Assembly: GCA_014376785.1 (NCBI GenBank)
Contig: JACMQW010000016.1
Span: 62,001 to 126,000, forward strand
Source of the DNA: Oligoflexia bacterium
Lineage (GTDB): Bacteria > Bdellovibrionota > UBA1018
Length of the DNA: 64,000 nucleotides
Reading direction: 5' to 3'
Positions 16,507 through 25,356 of this stretch are shown here, in pieces (the first letter of the stretch is position 1; each line of letters starts with the position of its first letter). A program made the translations under genes and the position numbers. The notes beneath the pieces were generated by a model. That model was given only the letters and a program-made list of their open reading frames with translations, did no database searches and had not been told where the DNA came from.

Positions 16507-17709
16507 ATGACCGTAAAAGCATCCATCCTCGCAATCGGAACTGAGCTCACCCAAGGCCAAATCACGAATCGCAATGCTGCCTGGATCTCAGAAAAACTGA
16601 CCGATCTTGGTTTTCAGGTGGTGCTCCATTCGACCGTCTCAGACGACCAATCGGAAATACTCGATGCGCTTGAACACGCGGCTGCACGGAGTGATCTCCT
16701 CATCGTGACCGGCGGTCTCGGACCCACGACGGATGACTTTACCCGGGACGTGATATCGAATTGGATGGGGTCCGACCTCGTTTACCGCGAAGCTTCTTGG
16801 CAAAAAATTTTGAAACGCCTCACGGACCTCGGAATCGAAGTTGCAGAATCAAATCGGCGCCAATGCTTCTTCCCCACTGGCTCAGAAGTTTTTGAAAATC
16901 TGGATGGCACCGCAGACGCATTTCGATTCCGCAAAGTAAAAATCCAGCTGCCACCTGGACAAACTTTTAATTTGGAAGGTGCGCAGACCGAAGTTCTCGT
17001 ATTGCCCGGTCCCCCGTCTGAGGGAAAATCACTCTGGGATCGTCATGTGACTTCTTGGCTGATGCAGGCTTTTCCCAGTCAGCCAAAAGAGAGTCTTGAA
17101 TCCTGGCAATGCCTCGGAAAAAGCGAATCCAGTCTCGGAGAAATCGTCGAAAAAGCACTCGAAGGATTCGAACTGAAAATCGGATATCGAGCATCGGTCC
17201 CTTATGTGGAAGTGAAAGTTTGGTTTTCTTCCAATTACCCCCGCGAAAGAAAATTCACTGCTCTTGCGAAACTGAATGCGGAACTCGCGCCCTATTCCGT
17301 GGCGAGAAATGGTGAAGACCTCGGAGAAAAGTTGATGGAGGCACTGGCTTCCCATACCGGAGATGTGGGTTTGACATTCATCGATTTTGGTTCGGACGGC
17401 ATCCTGACTCACCGGTTGCTGGATGTTTTAAAAACACCAGCCGGACGAAATGTCAGCGATCGAGTCGAAATCATGACCCGTTACGCGCAGACCGAAAGCC
17501 CGGAAGAACTGCCCGAATCGGCGAATGAGTGGATGTTTGTGCTATTTGCAAATGGCCGAGTCACCGCAATTGGACCCCAGGGGAAATTCTCTCGCGATCT
17601 CCCGTCTCCATACTCCTCAAACGCGATGATCGACCGCACTCGACGTTACCGCGCGGAACTCGCGCTCAAAGCTTGGGCGGAAATGCTTTATCAGGCAGGT
17701 GGAAATTGA
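16507..17709 (+). CDS. CinA-like protein with degenerate PncC domain
   Basis: A 400-residue protein. Residues 1-170 are a MoCF/CinA nucleotide-binding domain with GTELTQGQITNRNA and TGGLGPTTDD, which in CinA hydrolyses ADP-ribose or related pyridine nucleotides. A linking domain follows. The last ~120 residues align with the PncC (NMN deamidase) domain, but its AESCTGG nucleophile motif reads IDFGSDG here, so the catalytic Ser is lost. Deamidase activity is therefore not expected. It probably forms an operon with the photolyase that follows. Confidence 0.85.
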   Translation: MTVKASILAIGTELTQGQITNRNAAWISEKLTDLGFQVVLHSTVSDDQSEILDALEHAAARSDLLIVTGGLGPTTDDFTRDVISNWMGSDLVYREASWQKILKRLTDLGIEVAESNRRQCFFPTGSEVFENLDGTADAFRFRKVKIQLPPGQTFNLEGAQTEVLVLPGPPSEGKSLWDRHVTSWLMQAFPSQPKESLESWQCLGKSESSLGEIVEKALEGFELKIGYRASVPYVEVKVWFSSNYPRERKFTALAKLNAELAPYSVARNGEDLGEKLMEALASHTGDVGLTFIDFGSDGILTHRLLDVLKTPAGRNVSDRVEIMTRYAQTESPEELPESANEWMFVLFANGRVTAIGPQGKFSRDLPSPYSSNAMIDRTRRYRAELALKAWAEMLYQAGGN

Positions 17710-17720
17710 AAACAAATCAA

Positions 17721-19136
17721 ATGGGCATCCATTGGTTTCGTCGAGATCTCAGACTCGTCGGCAATCCCGCGCTGGAAAAGCATTTAAAAATTCGGGAAGG
17801 CCGCGTCCTCGGGGTGTTTTGTTTTGATAAGAAGTTTCTCTCTCGTCCGGATTTCTCAGCTCCCCGCTTTTATTTCTTCCTGCGTACGCTGGAGCACCTT
17901 CGGAAAGAAATGCGAGACGCCGGGGGCGATCTGCTGTTTCTCGATACGGGTCCCGAAGAGTCCTTCCGAAAATTATTCGCTCAGATGGAGAACGAAAAAT
18001 GGGGCCGCCCAGTAAGTATTTCCTGGAACCGAGATTATGAACCTTATGCGCGGACTCGAGACGCGCGAATGCATGAGATCTTTGAAAGAGAGTTCGAATT
18101 AACGACTCGGACCGAGCGAGACCACCTTCTCATCGAGCCGACTGAACTCACGAAGGACGAAAAAGGCGGAACCTATCAGGTGTACACGCCCTTTTCTCGC
18201 AAGTGGCTCAAGCTGTTTCAGACTCCGGAGATCGAAAACCGCATGGACGCCGTATCGCGAGGCTTAAAATCAGGAGTTCCGGAATTTCACGCAAAGTGGC
18301 CGAAAACTTTCACGGGCGAGGACATTCTCGCGAACTATTTAGAAAAGACTGCCGACCAGCTAACCCCTAAATTTATCGAGCACCTGCCGGAGACCGGGCA
18401 CGAAGCGGCCGTCGCACTCCTCAAAGATTTCGAGAAACACCATGCGGACGCTTACGATGTGGCGAGAGACATTCCGAGCGTTCCCGGCACGTCGAAGATG
18501 TCGATCTACCTAAAACACGGAGCCATCTCCGTGCCTCAGATTATTTGCCTCTTGAAACTCACCCCCGATTCAAAGCACCTAAAATACTTTAAAGAGCTCA
18601 TCTGGCGGGAGTTTTATTACCACATTCTTTATCACCACCCACGCGTCGAAACGGAAGCGTTCCTTTTGAAGTACGAAAGCCTCGAATGGGAAAATAGTCG
18701 AAAAAATTTCAAACTCTGGTGCGAAGGAAAAACCGGTTATCCGATCGTAGATGCGGGAATGCGTCAGCTAAATGAAACAGGATGGATGCACAACCGAGTG
18801 CGCATGATCGTTGCGAGTTTTCTAACCAAAGATCTGCTGATTGATTACCGCTGGGGCGAAAAATATTTCATGGAGAAACTTCTCGATGGCGACCTCGCAC
18901 CGAATAATGGCGGCTGGCAGTGGGCTGCTTCCACCGGCTGCGATCCGCAGCCTTATTTTCGAATTTTTAATCCAGTTTCGCAGAGTGAAAAGTTCGACCC
19001 CCGAGGAGAATACATCCAGAAATGGGTGCCGGAACTCCGGGGGAAATTTACGCACGAGCCGATCAACCCGATCGTGGTTCATTCGGTTCAGCGGGATAAG
19101 TGCCTGGCGATGTTTAAGCGGGCCCGCGCAAACTAA
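17721..19136 (+). CDS. phr: Deoxyribodipyrimidine photolyase (class I-like)
   Basis: Repairs UV-made pyrimidine dimers using blue light and reduced FAD. The N-terminal antenna-binding domain opens with HWFRRDLRLVGNPAL. The FAD domain carries WMHNRVRMIVASFLTKDLLIDYRWGE (given in parts: WMHNRVRMI, RWGEKYF) and the hallmark NNGGWQWAASTGCDPQPYFR region. 471 residues is typical. The ATG at 17721 starts at the family N-terminus, but a TTG at 17706 overlapping the cinA stop (TTGA) is a real alternative that would couple the genes. Distinction from a cryptochrome rests on the overall match only. Confidence 0.94.
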   Translation: MGIHWFRRDLRLVGNPALEKHLKIREGRVLGVFCFDKKFLSRPDFSAPRFYFFLRTLEHLRKEMRDAGGDLLFLDTGPEESFRKLFAQMENEKWGRPVSISWNRDYEPYARTRDARMHEIFEREFELTTRTERDHLLIEPTELTKDEKGGTYQVYTPFSRKWLKLFQTPEIENRMDAVSRGLKSGVPEFHAKWPKTFTGEDILANYLEKTADQLTPKFIEHLPETGHEAAVALLKDFEKHHADAYDVARDIPSVPGTSKMSIYLKHGAISVPQIICLLKLTPDSKHLKYFKELIWREFYYHILYHHPRVETEAFLLKYESLEWENSRKNFKLWCEGKTGYPIVDAGMRQLNETGWMHNRVRMIVASFLTKDLLIDYRWGEKYFMEKLLDGDLAPNNGGWQWAASTGCDPQPYFRIFNPVSQSEKFDPRGEYIQKWVPELRGKFTHEPINPIVVHSVQRDKCLAMFKRARAN

Positions 19137-19190
19137 AAAGTGAATCGGCGAAGAGACAGTTTTCGCTTCTTAAATTTCCGTGCACGGCAC

Positions 19191-19421
19191 TCAAGCCCGC
19201 GGAATCACGTTCTGAGCCGTCTTGCCTTTGTCGCCTTCGTAGATGTCGAACTCGACCATCTGGCCTTCTTCGAGCGAGCGGTGTCCTTCACCCGTAATCG
19301 CTGAGTAGTGAACGAAGATTTCTTCGCCGGCCTTCAAGTGGTAACTCCCCCCACCCGAATCCCTTTCGATGAAACCAAAACCCTTAGCGTCATTAAACCA
19401 TTTCACACGTCCGAGTGCCAT
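19191..19421 (-). CDS. Cold-shock domain protein
   Basis: A 76-residue CspA-type RNA chaperone with RNP1 KGFGFIE and RNP2-like EIFVHYSAI. An insertion of about 8 residues ([13 protein letters not shown]) separates the two RNA-binding motifs where most CspA proteins have a short turn. It binds single-stranded nucleic acid in the cytoplasm. A perfect 9-bp hairpin in its leader (19444-19467) and a consensus TTGACA -35 box are upstream. Confidence 0.93.
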   Translation of the reverse strand: MALGRVKWFNDAKGFGFIERDSGGGSYHLKAGEEIFVHYSAITGEGHRSLEEGQMVEFDIYEGDKGKTAQNVIPRA

Positions 19422-19443
19422 GTTGCGTTAGGTCTCCGCTTGG

Positions 19444-19467
19444 GAGTCGGACTTCAATGTCCGACTC
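19444..19467 (-). ncRNA. Hairpin in the cold-shock gene leader
   Basis: Perfect 9-bp arms GAGTCGGAC and GTCCGACTC with a 6-nt loop, 23 bp upstream of the cold-shock start codon. It lacks a T tract, so it is not an obvious terminator. A structured leader with a temperature or stability role is possible. Confidence 0.5.
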
Positions 19468-19481
19468 GAGAGGTCCTGACT

Positions 19482-19510
19482 AGTGTGGAAGGTCCTCTCC
19501 ACTCTGTCAA
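19482..19510 (-). promoter_or_regulatory. Possible sigma-70 promoter of the cold-shock gene
   Basis: On the minus strand a perfect TTGACA (-35, 19505-19510) is followed 17 bp later by CACACT (-10, weak, 3 of 6). It would place the hairpin at 19444-19467 inside the leader. Confidence 0.35.
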
Positions 19511-19568
19511 ATAGGGGGTGGAAATTGACGGTATGAGGATAGGTAGACGCCGGGCGGCCGAGATCTGT

Positions 19569-19913
19569 TTAGCGCCGAAGCGCCGCCGAGCGAGACAGCG
19601 AGAAATCAAAAATCAGTTCATTATCGCCGACGTAGCCCATCGTCTTGCGAATCTCGCGCTCTTGGACCACGCGGCTTTTTTCGAGTTCTTTCGCCTCTCC
19701 ATCGATCTTTTCGATCTCGGCATCCGAATCTGCAAGTTGGGCTTGGCGCTCGTGAAGCAGCCCATTTAAGCGGGAAAACTGGATGAGTCCAGGCGATCCG
19801 GCTCCCCATTGATGAGTCAGCCCCGTGAGAAGAAAAAGCCACGTCGCAAAAACCACGAGCCAAGCCCGGTTTGGCGTCCACTGGAACTTGCGAAGTTGAG
19901 AGAGACGAAACAT
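19569..19913 (-). CDS. ftsB: FtsB/DivIC-type septum formation protein
   Basis: 114 residues: a basic cytoplasmic N-terminus, one transmembrane helix (about 17-37, AWLVVFATWLFLLTGL), a coiled coil (about 50-90, with QLADSDAEIEKIDGEAKELE), and a C-terminal motif EREIRKTMGYVGDNELIFDF that matches the FtsB/DivIC end (typically ExxAR...G..GE..Y.F). It should link FtsL and FtsQ in the divisome. The gene follows eno, a gene order common in proteobacteria. The ATG at 19913 begins the basic tail before the helix. Confidence 0.82.
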   Translation of the reverse strand: MFRLSQLRKFQWTPNRAWLVVFATWLFLLTGLTHQWGAGSPGLIQFSRLNGLLHERQAQLADSDAEIEKIDGEAKELEKSRVVQEREIRKTMGYVGDNELIFDFSLSRSAALRR

Positions 19914-20059
19914 GACTGCCCTTCCTGGGAAATCCTGGGACCATGACCAGGACCAAAGAGAAAGCTTCCTGCTCACTCGAGACGATCCGGGGTTCTCTCA
20001 GAATAACGGACGCGCCTTCGGTTAGGCAATCCCATTAGCCACAATGAAAGGGAGAAAGT

Positions 20060-20094
20060 GCGAACGACCCGTTCGAATTCAAGGGGCCGTTCGC
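20060..20094 (-). terminator. Probable terminator after eno
   Basis: Arms GCGAACGACCC (20060-20070) and GGGCCGTTCGC (20084-20094) pair over 11 bp with one G-U. On the minus strand a pyrimidine-rich stretch (ACTTTCTCCCTTT) follows. Read-through to ftsB remains possible because the T tract is imperfect. Confidence 0.5.
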
Positions 20095-20138
20095 ATTCTT
20101 CAGCTTTATATTTGCGTGAGTTTTGCGTAAGACGGAAA

Positions 20139-21467
20139 TTATTTCCCAGCGTAGCGAGCGCGGCTCCCCAACTTCTCTTCGATTCGCAGAAGCTGGTTAT
20201 ACTTTGCGATTCGGTCGGTGCGCGAAAGGGAACCGGTTTTAATTTGTCCGCAGTCGGTTCCGACCGCGAGGTCCGCGATAAAGGAATCTTCGGTTTCGCC
20301 GGAACGGTGAGAAGAGACCTGCGTGTATTTCGCCGCTTTCGCCATCTGCATCGTGCGAAAAGTTTCGGTCACCGTTCCGATTTGATTCACTTTGATCAAA
20401 ATCGAATTGGCGATTTTGCGATCGATTCCCTGCTTTAAGAAAGTGATGTTCGTCACGAAAAGATCATCGCCGACCAACTGGATTTTTTTACCGAGAACTT
20501 CGGTGTGCTCAGCCCATCCAGCCCAATCATGCTCCGCAAGCCCATCTTCAATCGAGATCACCGGATATTTTTCCACCCACGCAGAATAGATGGCCGTCAT
20601 CTCAGAAGCCGTGCGATCTTTTCCCTCGAATGCGTAGAGGGTTTTTTCCTTCGTCGAAGTCTTCGCGAGAAACTCGCTAGCTGCGCAATCAAAAGCGAGG
20701 AAAACTTGCTTCCCGGCTTCGTATCCGGCTTTTTCAATCGCCTGCATGATGAGCTTGATCACTTCTTCGTGAGGATTAGCGCCCGGAACCGCCGGTGCGA
20801 ATCCGCCTTCATCGCCCACTCCGGTAGACAGTCCGCGATCATGCAGAATTTTTTTCAGAGTGTGAAAAATTTCGCTGCCCGCACGAAGCGCTTCCGAGAA
20901 CTTAGAAAATCCGCGTGGCACAATCATGAACTCCTGAATGGCGAGTCCGTTGTCGGCGTGCTTTCCACCGTTAATGATGTTCATCATCGGCACGGGAAGC
21001 GTAATGCCTTCCGAGCCATAAACTTGGGAAATGACTTCGAAGAGCGGCATTTCATGCGAAATCGCAGCTGCACGCAAGTAGGCCATGCTCACGCCGAGAA
21101 CCGCATTCGCACCGAGTTTTGCTTTGTTGGGAGTTCCGTCCAGCGCGATCATCGCTTCATCAAGGGCTTCCAGGGATGCGAACGTTTTTCCGACAAGCGC
21201 TGATTTCAGAATTTCATTCACGTTTGAAACGGCTTTTAAAACGCCTTTTCCAGAGTAGCGCGCCTTATCTCCATCGCGAAGTTCAAGTGCTTCGCCTTCG
21301 CCGGTCGATGCGCCGGAAGGAACGAGTGCGGTGCCGCGAGCATTCGCGATCTTTCCGCCGGACAATACCAGATCGACTTCGACCGTGGGGAATCCCCGAG
21401 AATCAAGAATCTCGCGAGCATGAATGGACTCAATTTTTAAACTAGAAAAAGCAGGTTTTGTCGACAT
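20139..21467 (-). CDS. eno: Enolase
   Basis: Interconverts 2-phosphoglycerate and phosphoenolpyruvate in glycolysis. 442 residues, with the N-terminal [16 protein letters not shown], catalytic and metal residues in [29 protein letters not shown] and [10 protein letters not shown], and the C-terminal [18 protein letters not shown]. Full length and intact. It lies 40 bp after the SRPBCC gene. Confidence 0.98.
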   Translation of the reverse strand: MSTKPAFSSLKIESIHAREILDSRGFPTVEVDLVLSGGKIANARGTALVPSGASTGEGEALELRDGDKARYSGKGVLKAVSNVNEILKSALVGKTFASLEALDEAMIALDGTPNKAKLGANAVLGVSMAYLRAAAISHEMPLFEVISQVYGSEGITLPVPMMNIINGGKHADNGLAIQEFMIVPRGFSKFSEALRAGSEIFHTLKKILHDRGLSTGVGDEGGFAPAVPGANPHEEVIKLIMQAIEKAGYEAGKQVFLAFDCAASEFLAKTSTKEKTLYAFEGKDRTASEMTAIYSAWVEKYPVISIEDGLAEHDWAGWAEHTEVLGKKIQLVGDDLFVTNITFLKQGIDRKIANSILIKVNQIGTVTETFRTMQMAKAAKYTQVSSHRSGETEDSFIADLAVGTDCGQIKTGSLSRTDRIAKYNQLLRIEEKLGSRARYAGK

Positions 21468-21507
21468 GGGCCGTATTTAAACCGCAGACGAGGCCTCCGC
21501 GCAAGCT

Positions 21508-22035
21508 TCAACCGAGAAACTGCCTGACCGCTTCCCCACGAAAGGTGAAGATAGAAAGAACCTCTCTCTTCACAAACCAACCGGCGACCGCTTTTCCTAA
21601 TCTGCCGAGCGGGAGCTTGAATCGCACTCGGTCCGTCATCCACGTGCCTCCATTTAAAGACTCAAACCGGTGCGTATGATGCCAGAGTGCGTAAGGACCT
21701 TTCAGTTGGGTGTCGACAAAGGAGTTGCCTGGATTCCATTCTTCGATCCGGGTGCGCCATTTCATCGGAACACCTCGAACGCGCAAGCGGTAATCGATGA
21801 GAGTGCCCTCCTGAATTTCTGTCGTGCTTTTTCCCACGACACGAAAATTCATGAAGGAGGGTGTGAGACGCTCAAGATTCGTTTCCACGCTAAAGAATGG
21901 GAACACCTCACTCAACGGACTAGGAATCCAACTTCCCGCCTCCAATATGGTCTCTCCGGCTTCTGAGCCTTCTCCCTCGGAGAATCGAATGAACGGACGA
22001 AGGTCTAGGGAAGACGGGGCTGATTGAGAGGTCAT
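21508..22035 (-). CDS. SRPBCC (START-like) ligand-binding protein
   Basis: A 175-residue protein with the polyketide-cyclase/SRPBCC pattern: GSWIPSPLSEVFPFFSVETNLERLTPSFMNFRV (in parts: SPLSEVFPFF, NLERLTPSF), then GTLIDYRLRVRGVPMKWRTRIEEW and GPYALWHHTHRFE. These resemble the YfiR/ligand-binding SRPBCC proteins found next to epimerases. It forms a hydrophobic cavity; the ligand is unknown. It lies 40 bp upstream of eno and may be co-transcribed. Confidence 0.8.
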   Translation of the reverse strand: MTSQSAPSSLDLRPFIRFSEGEGSEAGETILEAGSWIPSPLSEVFPFFSVETNLERLTPSFMNFRVVGKSTTEIQEGTLIDYRLRVRGVPMKWRTRIEEWNPGNSFVDTQLKGPYALWHHTHRFESLNGGTWMTDRVRFKLPLGRLGKAVAGWFVKREVLSIFTFRGEAVRQFLG

Positions 22036-22130
22036 GACTCGTATTACGTGAAAAGGGCGGAGAAGGTTACCCTTCCTCGCCTTCTTTTACACAGAATCTC
22101 GAATTCAATCTGACCGGCTCTAACGGGGGT

Positions 22131-22463
22131 CTACCGTGATAGCCCCGGAGGCTGCGTAGCGGCCGGACGGCGTTTCGGGAGGGTTGTCCCTCTTTCGCCC
22201 TCTTTCGCATTCCTAGACTGATAAATTTGTTCTTGGATGTCCGCGTCGATTTGGTCTTGGGCCTGGTCGACAGAGTCTCCACGGCTTTCTGCCAGTTTTT
22301 CGTCCATCGCTACGTGAGTCGTCACTCCGTCACGTACGTCCGGTTCTCCGGTCATCAGCGTCGAGGCTGGAGTACGGGGATTCAGTTTTTCCATGCCGGA
22401 AACGGATTTTTTAGTAAACTCAGCGACCGCTTTGGATTGTTTCTTTTGATGACGTTTTTTCAT
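22131..22463 (-). CDS. Uncharacterised basic/polar 110-residue protein
   Basis: A highly charged protein (MKKRHQKKQSKAVAEFTKKS...), predicted largely helical or disordered, without signal peptide or membrane segment. No family recognised. The ATG at 22463 has AAAGGA upstream; the frame upstream to 22568 reads as non-coding. A weak sigma-54-like sequence (22510-22526) has TTGCA but lacks the GG core. Confidence 0.6.
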   Translation of the reverse strand: MKKRHQKKQSKAVAEFTKKSVSGMEKLNPRTPASTLMTGEPDVRDGVTTHVAMDEKLAESRGDSVDQAQDQIDADIQEQIYQSRNAKEGERGTTLPKRRPAATQPPGLSR

Positions 22464-22600
22464 GGGGTCCTTTCGGGCGACCGGAATGAATCGCCTCAGC
22501 CTTCTCCAATGCAAGAGGGGTGCACAAGGGTGGCTGAGACAAATAGCCACTGTGACTGATCGATTCACTGAGCGAGCTCACGGACCCAGTCAGAGACCCA

Positions 22601-24169
22601 TCAATCCACTGATTTCGTCTGGCCCTTCAGTACGTTCACCGCGTTGAAGGCGGCCGTTTTATAGGCTTCCGCTAATGTCGGGTAATTAAACACCGAGTTC
22701 ATAAAATAAGTCACGTCTCCGCCAAATGCCATCACCGCCTGTCCGATGTGGATCAGGTCAGCTGCGTTATCCCCGATGATGTGCACGCCCAGAATGGTAA
22801 GGGACTTCTTATCCACCAAGAGCTTTAAAATCCCCCAGCGATCACCCACGATCTGTCCACGCGCCAACTCCCGGTACCGAGCTCGGCCGACCACGAAATC
22901 TGCGTTTTCAGTTTTCAATTCTTCTTCAGTTTTTCCGATCATCGAAATTTCGGGAATCGTGTAAATCCCGTAAGGAAAGTTTTTCGGCATTTCGTGTTCG
23001 GCTTCGACGGCATTGGTACCCGTTTTCATCGAAATGCCAAACGCGTGACAGGTTGCGATTCGACCTTGCTCCATGGCCGTCGCCGCGAGTGCGGGCGCTC
23101 CCACCACATCGCCTACCGCATAGATGTGATCGACGGCAGAACGAAAGTTCGCGTTCACCTTCACTAAGCCCCGCTCATCGCGCTGAACTCCGATCGCCTC
23201 TAGCCCGAGCAATTCGGTATTTCCAATTCTGCCCTGAGCAATCAGCACAGTCTCCGCGCGAATTTTTTTACCATCAGAAAGCGTTACGACTGTTTTCATT
23301 GGCTTCCCCGCGGTGGGCCGATGGGTTTGGATTTTCGTCGCTTCCACTCCGAGGACGATTTCCATTCCCTGGTATTCGAATCGGTCGCGAAGCGCGCGAA
23401 CAATTTCCGAATCCACGGAAGCAAGAATGCGGTTTCGTTTATCCACGAGTGTGACTTTCGTGCCCGCCATCGCAAACATCGATGCATACTCACAACCGAT
23501 TACGCCGGCCCCTAGAACGATCATCGTTTTTGGAACGGTTTTCAAAGTCAGGACGGTATCGCTGTCGTGAATAAATTTTCCGTCGATGGCGAGGTGAGAG
23601 GGAGCGACCGGACGGCTGCCGACTGCGATCACGAATTTTTCGCCAGTAAGTGTAGTCTTCCGTCTGGGAGTTAAAACCTCAATTTCGTGAAGTCCGGTAA
23701 ACCGAGCTTCGCCCGTGATCATCTCGATTCCGTTTCGCTTCAGCTGATCGCGAATCACGTTCGATTCCCCAACCACCACTCGGTCTTTTCTTTGCAACAA
23801 CCGCTTCATCTCGGGCACGACCAAACTCTGCTTTCGCTTCGCTCTACCCGGAGCCTTGCTCTCGTCCGCTTCACGGCCAAGGACGCCCCGCGAACCTAGC
23901 GAATAACGGTAAATCGATTCTCGAAATGATTTCGAGGGCAGGGTTCCGAAATGGACACAACCTCCACCCACACTCGGATATTTTTCGATGATCGCAGCCG
24001 TCTTGCCCGCTTTTGCGGCCTGAAGGGCAGCACGCTGGCCGGCCGGACCGGATCCAATGACGATGAGATCGTAATGGTTCACCGCTGTTTTTGATGCAGC
24101 TTTCGGGGCGGCCTTAGAGGGGACCTTCGTCGTTTTCTTCGTTTTCGAAACTTTGCGAGGAGTGCTCAT
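22601..24169 (-). CDS. sthA: Soluble pyridine nucleotide transhydrogenase
   Basis: A 522-residue flavoprotein that exchanges reducing equivalents between NADH and NADPH. FAD-binding motif VIGSGPAGQRAA and the SthA-specific GGGCVHFGTLPSK, in which the second redox cysteine of lipoamide dehydrogenases is replaced. NAD-binding GAGVIGCEYASMFA and the dimerisation domain (FNYPTLAEAYK) are present. A Lys/Ala-rich N-terminal extension of about 30 residues (MSTPRKVSKTKKTTKVPSK) precedes the FAD domain. It follows cpaF by 44 bp. Confidence 0.94.
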   Translation of the reverse strand: MSTPRKVSKTKKTTKVPSKAAPKAASKTAVNHYDLIVIGSGPAGQRAALQAAKAGKTAAIIEKYPSVGGGCVHFGTLPSKSFRESIYRYSLGSRGVLGREADESKAPGRAKRKQSLVVPEMKRLLQRKDRVVVGESNVIRDQLKRNGIEMITGEARFTGLHEIEVLTPRRKTTLTGEKFVIAVGSRPVAPSHLAIDGKFIHDSDTVLTLKTVPKTMIVLGAGVIGCEYASMFAMAGTKVTLVDKRNRILASVDSEIVRALRDRFEYQGMEIVLGVEATKIQTHRPTAGKPMKTVVTLSDGKKIRAETVLIAQGRIGNTELLGLEAIGVQRDERGLVKVNANFRSAVDHIYAVGDVVGAPALAATAMEQGRIATCHAFGISMKTGTNAVEAEHEMPKNFPYGIYTIPEISMIGKTEEELKTENADFVVGRARYRELARGQIVGDRWGILKLLVDKKSLTILGVHIIGDNAADLIHIGQAVMAFGGDVTYFMNSVFNYPTLAEAYKTAAFNAVNVLKGQTKSVD

Positions 24170-24213
24170 TCTTTAGAATAAGGGTCGCATTCTTTTACCA
24201 ACCGGGCCAGAAC

Positions 24214-25356
24214 TTACGCGGCTCGCTGTGCTAGCTTTGTGAAATATTCATTCGCCCATTCTGGCGGGGTAAATTTTTCGCGTCCGTACGGAAGCCGATT
24301 CACTTCGATCTCTTCCATGAAAGTAGGGAGTGCTCCAGTGGGAACGAGCTCGCCGATGATCTTACCTTCCGCCGTCATTCCACGTTGGACGAAAAGAAAG
24401 ATGTCACGAATTTGATACTTCCCGTGCTCATCGACTTCGGGAATCACTTCGGAGATGTGCGTGACCTTCCGACTCCCGTCATTCAGCCGCTTAATCTGGA
24501 CAACGAGGTGAATGGCGGCGGCGATTTGACGGCGGATGGCGGTGGCTGGAACCTGAGTGTCTCCCATCATGGAGAGGGTCTCGAGACGAACCAGACCGTC
24601 GTAAGGAGTGTTTGCGTGGGTAGTGCCCATCGAACCTCCATGCCCGGTGTTCATCGCGGTGATGAGGTCTAACGCCTCTGGTCCGCGAACCTCTCCGACG
24701 ATAATCCGGTCGGGGCGAAGTCGAAGGGCAGAGCGAACGAGGTCTCGGACGGACACTCCCCCTTTACCCATCGGGTCGGCGGCTTTCGTTTCAAAAAACA
24801 CCACGTGATCCGCCGTAATTTTCAGTTCGCTCGCATCCTCAATCACAATCAGTCGTTGGGCCGCGGGAATTCTCGACCCCAGCACGTTCAGAAGAGTCGT
24901 CTTCCCCGAACCGGTTCCGCCCGAAATGATCATATTTTTCGCGAGGTAGATCGAGACGTCTAAAAATTTCGCCGCGTCTTTCGTTATCGAACCACGCTGG
25001 ATCAAATCGACAAACGAAGGCGTTGCTTTCGAAAACTTTCGAATGGAAAGCGTGGTCCCCTTCCGAGAACAAGGCGGAAGAACCGCAGAGACCCGGGAGC
25101 CGTCGGGCAATCTTGCATCCAGAGTCGGATTTTCATCATCGATTCGGCGTCCGACGAACTGAGCGATATTTCGAACTGCGGCTTGGAGGGCTTGCTCGTC
25201 TTTGAATTTCGCGTCTACCCTCTCGAGTTTTCCACGACGTTCGATGAAGATCTCACTCGGTCCATTCACCATCACCTCGGAGACGCTCTCGTCGTCGAGG
25301 TAAATTTTAATGTTCGCAAGGAAGGTTGCGACTGAGTCTTCAAATACGCTGCTCAC
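24214..25356 (-). CDS. cpaF: CpaF/TadA-type secretion ATPase
   Basis: A 380-residue type II/IV secretion hexameric ATPase. Walker A is at residues 146-153 (GGTGSGKT), with an Asp box and Walker B region (LRLRPDRIIVGEVRGPEALDLI in parts: RPDRIIVGEVRG) and His box (GHGGSMGTTHAN). CpaF powers Tad-type pilus assembly or related secretion. Here no other tad/cpa genes (pilin, TadB/C, RcpA) are present in the window. It overlaps the cupredoxin-like gene by 4 bp (ATGA), so the two are translationally coupled. Confidence 0.92.
   Translation of the reverse strand: MSSVFEDSVATFLANIKIYLDDESVSEVMVNGPSEIFIERRGKLERVDAKFKDEQALQAAVRNIAQFVGRRIDDENPTLDARLPDGSRVSAVLPPCSRKGTTLSIRKFSKATPSFVDLIQRGSITKDAAKFLDVSIYLAKNMIISGGTGSGKTTLLNVLGSRIPAAQRLIVIEDASELKITADHVVFFETKAADPMGKGGVSVRDLVRSALRLRPDRIIVGEVRGPEALDLITAMNTGHGGSMGTTHANTPYDGLVRLETLSMMGDTQVPATAIRRQIAAAIHLVVQIKRLNDGSRKVTHISEVIPEVDEHGKYQIRDIFLFVQRGMTAEGKIIGELVPTGALPTFMEEIEVNRLPYGREKFTPPEWANEYFTKLAQRAA

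Noticed and set aside
22510-22526. Sigma-54 promoter upstream of 22463
   Set aside because: It has TTGCA but TG in place of the GG core, and the neighbouring gene has no shared theme, so I did not list it as a promoter.
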